Positions 56,394 to 64,000 of a stretch of 64,000 bases of DNA are shown here, piece by piece; the stretch's first letter is position 1; each line of letters begins with the position of its first letter. The stretch comes from Dysidea avara. Lineage: Eukaryota; Porifera; Demospongiae; Dictyoceratida; Dysideidae. The notes below the pieces were generated by a model. The model saw only the letters and a list, made by a program, of their open reading frames with translations, had not been told where the DNA came from and did no database searches. The position numbers were made by a program, and so were the translations under genes. The stretch is from assembly GCF_963678975.1 (NCBI RefSeq), contig NC_089284.1:2045001-2109000 (forward strand), in the 5' to 3' direction.

Positions 56394-58523
56394 ATGCAAA
56401 TGGCTTCGTTTGATAATAGTGTTCTTGGGTCGTTTCCAATTTTGAGGGAATCTTTGATAGAAGACATACAGCTTGGAAAACAGATTGGGAAAGGCGCCAA
56501 CGGAAGAATTGTGGAAGCACGGTGGGAGGGATCCATTGTTGCAGTCAAAGAAATCCACTCCATTTTCAATGAAGCCAGCGAACAAGAATTTGAATCACTG
56601 AAAAAATGTTTTCTGAGAGAATGTGAACAAAGTATCAGCCTGCGCCACGCCAACATCGTTCGTTTTCTTGGTATTTTCGTACCAACCGGAGCCAGAGTAC
56701 CAAGTTTAGTCATGGAGCGACTGTATTGTAGCTTGAACGAATTGTTAGAGGATCATTCGGTTATCCCAATGGAGATAAAATTAAACCTTCTGCATGGTAC
56801 TGGCTTGGGCCTGAGATACTTACACAGCAGAAATCCCCCTATCATTCACCGTGACTTGTCTAGTAAAAACATATTAATTACAAAGAGCATGGAAGCCAAG
56901 ATTGCTGATCTTGGAACAATTCGTTTTGCTGACCAATCAATGCTAATGAGCTTGGCACCTGGCACAGTAGATTTTATGCCCCCCGAGGCTCTGACAATGA
57001 CTCCTGACCGGGAGTATGGAACTGGACTAGATATATTTTCTTTTGGTTGTGTTATGCTTCATCTTTTCTCACATAGATGGCCTAGAGCTATGCCACAGCC
57101 TTCTAATCGTATGCTCACTGAAATTGAAAGACGGAGTGAATATCTTAAAACAGTACCTGAAACAGTAAGTGACATTATTGTACCCATTATTATATCTTGT
57201 CTTGAAAACATTCCCAACGACCGACCAATAGTGGAAGAAATATGTGACCAACTGGAAACACTGGTTGTTAATAGGAAATACACTTTACCCGAGAGCATGC
57301 TTCATGCATACTTGATGCTACAAGAGACTAAGCAAGAAGTCAAAGAGCAAGCCATCAAGTTGATCAGTAAAGACATTGAGATTCAAATGAAAGATGCTAC
57401 AATGGAAAAGCTTATGTGTGAAATGTCACAGCTAAAGATTGCACCATCTCGATCTCAGGTAAAGACAACCTAACAAGTGTCAACACTAATACTCTATATA
57501 TGTACCCTTGTATAGACAAGCAAGAGCAGTACCAGGCTATGGAGCTCCCTTGAGTTAAAGTGGAGCCAGTGTGCCAGTTTACCCCTAAAATGTTGGGCAA
57601 CCTCTGTTGCTGAGCTAGATGGAAAAGTGTATGCATCTATAGAAGGACCTTCTTGTGGCTATGTTGATCCCATCATGTTTGACTCTAATCTAAATAAGTG
57701 GTTCATATTACCATCATTACCATGTAGTAGGTATAGTTTTGCTGTTGTCCCAAACAAAAAACATGTGTTGGCTATTGGAGGAAGAACAATAAGTAATGGT
57801 TTACTAGAATTGAGCTGTAAAGTGTTCTTATGGGATGAAAAGTATGGAAAATGGCTCACTCCATACCCTGACATGCCCACAGCACGTTTTGACTGTTCTT
57901 CTATTGGTTATCAATCAAGTGTCATTGTAGCTGGAGGTATTAGTTGCCTAGAGCCATGGACCATTTCAAGAGTAGTTGAGGTTCTTCAAGTGAATGACAG
58001 TTTTCTTCCTGACTCACAGTGGAGTGTGGTTGAGCCACTCCCACACATCGTCCATGAAGCTGTCCCATTGATTTTTGGTGAAAAGGTTTATTTTGCTGTT
58101 GGGTATGATGAACACAGAGGTAGCACATGCACTATTGTCGCTGCTCACTTGCCAGCCTTGCTTCATGAACCTGCAGCATTTCAAGCATGGGAAAAAATCC
58201 CTGATTTGCCATATTCTTGTCCTTCTATTACATACCATGAAAATCACTTGTTAACATTTGGTGGAGATTGTTTAATAGAGCAACCAGAGGAAGACAAACC
58301 AGTTTGGGAGTACGTTTCACTGATAAACATTTATAACCCAGAATTAAAGTCTTGGTGCTGCGTTGGTGAAATACCTCATGGATATTACTTGGGGAAGTCA
58401 GTTCACATCGGTGGAAACAAAATATTGTTCATTGGAGGTCTTGTTGGAAAACTCTCTGTTTGTGACGAAAGCCTTTTAACTGTGTGCTCAGTGCTTACCA
58501 TTACACCAAAGGATACAATTTGA
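56394..58523 (+). CDS. TKL-type protein kinase fused to kelch repeats
   Basis: Two exons, 56394-57458 and 57516-58523, joined in phase 0 across a 57-bp GT-AG intron; 690 residues. Kinase about 25-290: glycine loop IGKGANG (31-37), K52 in VAVKEI, HRDLSSKN (152-159), DLG (172-174) in place of DFG, APGTVDFMPPEA (188-199) and DIFSFG. All residues needed for catalysis are present. A charged, probably coiled segment (about 310-350) precedes kelch-type beta-propeller repeats from about residue 360, with the GG doublets in LAIGGR, IVAGGI, TFGGD and LFIGGL. No signal peptide or membrane segment, so probably cytosolic, with the propeller as a protein-binding module. The first ATG is used; it lies 169 bp after the gene C stop. 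Substrate unknown. Confidence 0.92.
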
Positions 58524-58889
58524 TATTTTGCTGGCATAATATGTTGAGGGTGAAACTTGGAGATGTACTATGTACTGCCTGCACTGTAGCTGTTGTTGCT
58601 TTGTGTAATGTTTATGTCATCCTATGAGCCTGTGCTTTTATTTATTTATTGCTTTTATGGTGTAAACACACCAAAAGTCTGATGGTAACCTGTACCAACA
58701 GCCATTTTTATACATTACATTACTGTACTTATATATTATACACATACATACAGTTTCTACAGATATAGTTCAGATTTGAGGTGGGTGGATGTGACTGATA
58801 GTGGTAGCATCTTGAAGATAGTGCAATGTGCAGTTATTATCATCAAAATTAGTTAGAAAATGATCTCAGAGAAATGTTTTCAGTTTTGG
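58524..58889. other. 3' flank of the kinase-kelch gene
   Basis: No coding signal. A run of TTTATTTATTTATTGC at 58637-58652 and AT-rich sequence probably cover its 3' UTR; no AATAAA was seen close to the stop. Confidence 0.35.
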
Positions 58890-61240
58890 TTTTAGCAGAT
58901 GAAATGATAAGTCCAAGGGCATGGCATTCCAGAGAGTTGGTAATCTATGTAAATAAGAATGTCTAAACACATTGTTTAAATGACAAGGGATAATCAGTTA
59001 CAGGCACCAGATCTGGTGTAAAGTTGTAAATACTGAACTGTTTAGTTTGTATCTTTTTGATTGCAAATAATATACCTTGTAACTCAAACAAGTACAGAGA
59101 AGGATCCTTAGTTTTATTAAGCAGGTTTTGTACCTATTGGTGTAGTCATTCAATAGATATTTGGTGGCACGGTGTGGCATTGAATTTGTTCAATAGTCAG
59201 GATATCTTTCATCAGATGTAGACGCCATACGTGGGTGCAATAGATTGAACCATTGAGATATAAAATGTGACCATTGTAGAGGTAGAGTGATCATGAGTAG
59301 AAGCAATAGTACGACATATTGGTCTCAATACCCATAGTACGACATATCAGTCTCCATACTTTGTAGGCACAAGCAGAAATTGATTTATAGTGCCTTTTCC
59401 AACTTAAATTCTCAAATAACAAGTCCTAATATAAGTCTTTGTGTGAGTCATGCATTGAGTGGTATAGTCATATTCGAAATAGTGTAGATGGTTTCAAACT
59501 TGCATTCAAATGATAGATGAACAAACTTTTTTAGATTAAAATTCAGGTCTGTCTCCCTGGACCAAGTAAATAAAGCAATGATATCTTCTTGTAGGGCATT
59601 GGAGTCAGATACAGTACAGATGTACTTGAAACACTTAGTATCATTGGCAAATTTCAAAAGCTGGCTTTGATGAAAGTATGATGTCATGCAATATGTCATT
59701 AATATAGACTAAAAATAACAAGGGGCCAAGTATACTACCCTGAGGCACACCTGAAAGAACTACCCTGAGGCACACCTGAAAGAACTGGAAATAAATCAGA
59801 GTAACAGTTATTGATACAAACACTTTGATGACGATCTGTCAGATACTAAGCCCAGAGTACACAAGTAATTCCACAGTTTGTTAAGCAAAATAGCATGAGA
59901 TACAATATCAAAGGCTTTACTGCATGATGTCAAAATAGACCACATCAATTTGTGAGGGGATGTTGCTGTGATGCTGAACAATTTTTGAATTGAGAAATCT
60001 TTCAAAAACGTTAGACATGTTGGATAACAGTGAGATGGGATGATAATTTCTTACAGAACATTGGTTGCCAGCTTTGATATGGGCATTACTTTATGAATTT
60101 TCATGGTATGGTATGACACAGAGAACAGATGATATAGTGGCTCACACAGGGCTCCAGCACAGCTTTGTATAGCTACCACTCTGGGGGTGATTTATCAATA
60201 GCACAAGATTTTTTGATATCTAGTGAGGTGAGGACTTCATAAACATCAGCAACTAATAGTAATGGAGTGTATGGATTCATGCATGGCTGAGAGATTATCA
60301 AAGTTTGTAGGTGTTGTGGATCAATCGTGAAAAACAGAGTGGAAATATTGATTAAACAGATTAGCATTGCTAAAATCAGTGCTGGCAGTTAAAGAGTCGA
60401 AGTTCATGACTGGAGGATGATTATTAGACTTTGTGATAGATTTTAGATTGTTAGCATTGTTTATGAGATGAGATTCATAGTTTTCTTTATTTTGTCTGGT
60501 AAGAAATTCTCAAGGGAGTCAATGGTATTATAAACGTGATATGATGGATGATGCTTATATCTACAGTGAAGAGTTCTAAGACATTTGCCTTATTTCTGAA
60601 TTGAACTATATGGAGTGTCGGTCTGAATGAATTTTATTTACAGGAATAAACAGTTGCATGGCTGTAATAAGATGATATTCAATAATGTGCCACACGTTAT
60701 CACTTGAAAAGCATGATGTAAAGTCAGAAAAACACAGATAGTCATGTAAACCTTGATAATCACCTCTGGAATAATTAAATGTAATGTAAGTAGTTGACTT
60801 AGAGGATACTGTAACACTTGTAGACAGTGAAAAGGTAATGTTGAAGTGATCAGATGGTAGGAGTGGAGTTGAATGGACTTGTAGGTCGGAAATATAGTTA
60901 TCTAGACTAGTAAGAACCATGCTTAGTATGTTACCATGATTATGGATAGGTGTATCAATGAGTTGACTTAGACCTGTCTGAAAAACTAGGCCACAGAACC
61001 AAGAAAATAACTTGTCAATGAGTCCCAGTCTATGTCAGGAAAATTAAAATCACCAAGAATGATTAATTTATCCAAAGCATTGGACACATTTGAGAGGAAA
61101 TTGAACAGGATTATTTCGTTATAAGTAGCAGTAATTATAATGTTTGGATGTGCATAAACTACACACAAGGTAATAGAATCAGTCTGACACATATGGCTTC
61201 CAAGTTTACTGGTGAAGTTAATTTCTGGCAAGAGATTTTG
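58890..61240 (-). pseudogene. Decayed LINE (jockey/CR1-like) with APE endonuclease and RT remains
   Basis: On the - strand from 61231: the end of an APE-type endonuclease (LCVVYAHPN, LIILGDFNFPDIDWDSL), then 60920-60606 and 60367-60173 with pre-RT sequence (SLDIKKSCAIDKSPPEW), RT at 60005-59808 (SKAFDIVSHAILLNKL) and 59823-59641 (GVPQGSILGPLLFLVYINDI), then FANDTK in place of FADDTK at 59660-59640 and NFNLKK. Stops and frameshifts throughout. It lies tail-to-tail with the kinase gene. Confidence 0.82.
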
Positions 61241-61518
61241 TCATTGACTGCAAGGAGGACTCCCACCACCACGGAATTGGTGATCATGACAACACATAAT
61301 TGGAGGGAAAGATTTCATTATCAAATATACTGTCAGAGAGCCAAGTTTCTGTAAAGTCAATTAGATCAAACAACTTTGAGTAAACTACAGATTGGAATTT
61401 TTGGAGTTTATTTACAATACTTCTTGAATTGGTATAGAAAAAAGATAGTCAATGAGAGGTAGATGTATCAACAAGAATTGTTACTGGAAGTGTTTGATGC
61501 TTCAGTTCTGAGTTTATA

Positions 61519-61789
61519 CCCAGGGAAAAATATCTTGCAAGGTTTCCAAGATTCTTGCAAGAAAAGGGACATTTTCAGTTCAAGATTCTTGATTTGCAAG
61601 ATACTTGCAAAATTTGTGCAAGTTTCTTGCAAGATTCTTGCATGCAAGAGTCCTGTACAAAATTCTTGTAAGAAAAGGGACATTTTCAGTGCAAGATTCT
61701 TGCAAGCTTGCAAGATTAGTGCACGTTTCTAGCAAGAACAGTGCAAGAATCTTACACTGCAAATCTCTTGCAAGATATTTTTTCCTGGG
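61519..61789. mobile_element. TA-flanked MITE with TTGCAAGATTCTTGCAA repeats
   Basis: Inverted ends CCCAGGGAAAAATATCTTGC and its complement (CCCAGGAAAAAATATCTTGC on the other strand), flanked by TA (61517-61518, 61790-61791). The interior is a dense series of short palindromic CTTGCAAGA units plus a repeated AAGGGACATTTTCAGT segment. Confidence 0.75.
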
Positions 61790-61791
61790 TA

Positions 61792-62379
61792 GGTACAAAG
61801 GTTGAATCAATTATTTCACCGTATATTTTTGATTAGTCACATAGGGTTTAGTACCACGAATTTTAATGTGTTTTCTTTCTATCAGTTCCTGAACTAATCA
61901 AGCTCCAACGTTCCTTTGGTAGCAATTGCTCTCTCAGCTTTTATTCATGTCAGGTTTGACTTGTATGCCTCAGATGCAAGCAGTCCCTATTAGAATGCAC
62001 GATGATGTCATTATTCACTTCCTTCATAATGTGGACACAAGAATCGATGTCTGACTTGGTACGAGGCTATGAGCACTCCTAGGAGTGGCGCTGGAATTCT
62101 CTTTTATGCCATAGCTAAACCACAACAATGAATTTATGATCTGTAGAATTGTCAGATGTAGGTTTGTTAATAGGAAGATGGCTGTTTGTAATAGTCTGAG
62201 GGGTGTTTTGTGAAGCCATTGACTGGGTGGCCGTGGGGTAGTCCTTAAGTTGTTTATTGAACGGTTCAAGGCGTGAGTTAAAATCAGCAACAGATTCAAT
62301 GACATACATGCTAAAGTTCATCCTGGGTGGTTAGTTTAATTTGGCACATTCACCATGTTCCTACAGTCTGTACCCTGGC
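61792..62379. other. Intergenic, fragmentary
   Basis: No intact gene. The - strand frames (62024-62321) contain stops and no domain I recognise; they may be more of the LINE's 5' region. Low confidence. Confidence 0.3.
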
Positions 62380-62990
62380 CAGTCACATTGGATGCCGCCG
62401 TCTTCAACATTTCACTGCATGCAACATACAGGTAGAGAGTGGTTTTTCCCTCCTTGGCTGGTGAGGAGTCACTTGTTTGTCTCTCACCAAGGTGGAGTCC
62501 TTTCGGAAGGCTCTGAAAGCTTATCTTTTTGGCTTGTTTCTGTGCTTATTTTTAGTTATCTGTATAATGTAAACTATGTAGTTGTGTGTTATGTATGTTG
62601 TAAACCAGTGGCAATTCTAGACCTGACCTACAGGGGAGGCCAAGTAGGGAACAGTATGACTATTGTTGAATGACTGTAATATAAAGTAGAATTTCAGGGG
62701 AGTCTGGGGGTGCAACTGCAGGATTTTGCAATTTGAAGGCTTGAAAATTTGATAGTAAAAACATGAAAAATGCTAAAAATAACAATGCCAATCTATACTG
62801 CAACTTTCCCCCAAGATTTTTAAAAAGTTATTTTTCAGCAGGGGGCTGGCCCCCCTTAGAATCGCCTATGTTGTAAACTATGTAGCTGTGTGTTATGTAT
62901 GTTGTTTGAAGCACCCTTGTACAGGCTAAGCCTTTTGGTGCAACCCTGTCTTTTGAGACAAATTAGATAAAATAATAAATAAATAAAATA
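62380..62990 (+). pseudogene. 3' end of a second LINE copy
   Basis: Frame pieces read VESFRKALKAYLFGLF followed by a stop, typical of the last codons of LINE ORF2, then a 3' UTR that ends in AATAAATAAATAAAATA-type A-rich repeats at about 62970-62990. It is interrupted by a hAT-type MITE at 62606-62870. Confidence 0.55.
62606..62870. mobile_element. hAT-type MITE inserted in LINE 3' end
   Basis: Ends CAGTGGCAATTCTAGACC and CCTTAGAATCGCCTATG, with TTGTAAAC exactly duplicated at 62598-62605 and 62871-62878. 265 bp, no ORF. The terminus resembles the CAGTGGCGGATCCAGG family. Confidence 0.85.
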
Positions 62991-63061
62991 TTTGTTTGGT
63001 ATGATTAGACATTTAACGTAAATCCCGGGTCTTAGACACAGAGGTTTTGAATTTAAACTGA

Positions 63062-63437
63062 CGAGATGTACAAGTTGAGCTGGATCCTGAAAAACAGCTA
63101 AAAATTAAAAAGTGGATTTTTTTCTCAACTGACATGAGTTAACATTTCAGTCAACCAGATAATTAGTGGTGACAGTAAGGGTGTCAACAACAGACATGCA
63201 TGGTTTAACTCCATTATGAGCAGATAGTAAAGGACACTGTACTTTTATGGCTTCCAAATAGGAAATGTATGGAGAAAATTTTGATTGGCTACAAATATTG
63301 GGTGAGATATTTGAATAAAAAGATATTAGTGAGTCAAGTAGCACTACAAATAAGCCAAATTTCAAGGTTGTGTGTAATTGCATCTATGACTTATTAAACG
63401 CTTTTGAGGATCCAGCTTAACGTATACGTACGTACTA
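63062..63437. mobile_element. Tc1/mariner-type MITE
   Basis: Left GTTGAGCTGGATCCTGAAAA and right TTGAGGATCCAGCTTAACG with the terminal TACGTACTA followed by TA. About 376 bp, close to the 379-bp copy at 12080 and with matching interior words (GGCCAATCAAAATTTTC in reverse as GAAAATTTTGATTGGC). The left end is worn. Confidence 0.75.
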
Positions 63438-63778
63438 TAGTGGTTACAGTTCTTCAGCATTGAAGTATCAATGGGGGCCCGGTAGCTATGACCCTATTTT
63501 AGAAACCAGGTCAATTTTCTTTTTTAGCTAGCTACAATGAAACACTGAGTGGTTATCTACCTTGTATAAAAATTTTGTGATGATATATTGATTCAGAAGC
63601 ATTCCTATGGCATAACAAACTAACTTTTCATTATCAGTTTATAGAACTGTATATGATGTACAATTACAAGTTGAGCAGGATCTTAGGGCCTTCTGGTGTA
63701 CAGGCTCTGCCTTTACCAAGTACTTTAACATCATAATACTGAAGTGATTTGTCATCAATTTGTCACACCTGATCACTA

Positions 63779-64000
63779 TAGTGTGTGCTGAGCTGGATCC
63801 TCAAAAACATTCTATAACTCACAGATGCAATTACACATGATCTTGAAATTTGGCTCATTTGCAGCACTGCTTGACCCACTAAAAAAGATTTCAAAATCTT
63901 TATGTCTGGCACAATGTTTACGGCCAATCAAAATTTTCACCATACATTTCCTATGGGGAAGCCATAAAACTATAGTTCCATTACTACTCTTTCCCGAACT
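63779..64000. mobile_element. Tc1/mariner-type MITE, cut by the window end
   Basis: Begins TAGTGTGTGCTGAGCTGGAT after a TA at 63777-63778 and follows the 12080 copy through GCAATTACACATGATCTTGA, TTTACGGCCAATCAAAATTT and CTCTTTCCCGAACT. The right end lies beyond the window. Confidence 0.8.

Overview
The window looks like nuclear DNA of an early-branching animal, most likely a demosponge; this is inference. The support is: spliced animal genes with GT-AG introns as short as 48-57 bp, very close gene spacing, a kinase-kelch fusion gene, a mitochondrial DNA insertion with nad4 directly followed by nad6 (an order reported for demosponges), and a dense load of small inverted-repeat elements.

Host genes, all on the + strand: three tandem seven-exon genes of the APMAP / strictosidine-synthase-like beta-propeller family (A 1005-22860, B 34875-41588, C 42411-56224), then, only 169 bp after gene C, a two-exon gene joining a TKL-type protein kinase to kelch repeats (56394-58523). 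A and B both encode 416 residues and share all splice phases; C (405 residues) is more diverged. The three paralogues differ mainly in what has landed in their introns.

Gene A intron 4 (3803-17658) holds the most striking structure: head-to-tail insertions of R4/Dong-like non-LTR retrotransposons (RT plus restriction-like endonuclease), each bounded by an (AGT)n microsatellite. One copy (6194-10001) keeps an unbroken ORF of about 1216 codons; the others are 5'-truncated or decayed, including a 58-bp stub identical to the intact copy's 3' end.

The A-B intergenic region (22861-34874) carries a 4309-bp DNA transposon (28178-32486) with 18-bp terminal inverted repeats and a perfect 8-bp target duplication. 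It encodes a Ulp1-like cysteine protease plus PHD finger and was itself invaded by a 1982-bp Tc1/mariner-type element. Gene B intron 1 is largely a mitochondrial insertion (nad4 end plus nad6). Gene C intron 2 holds a hAT-type MITE and a decayed Ty3/gypsy pol on the - strand. Downstream of the kinase gene, 58.9-64.0 kb is LINE remains and MITEs. Many short elements have target duplications that can be read directly, and a short motif, GACTGYTCTATTAGAGTA, recurs on both strands across the window.
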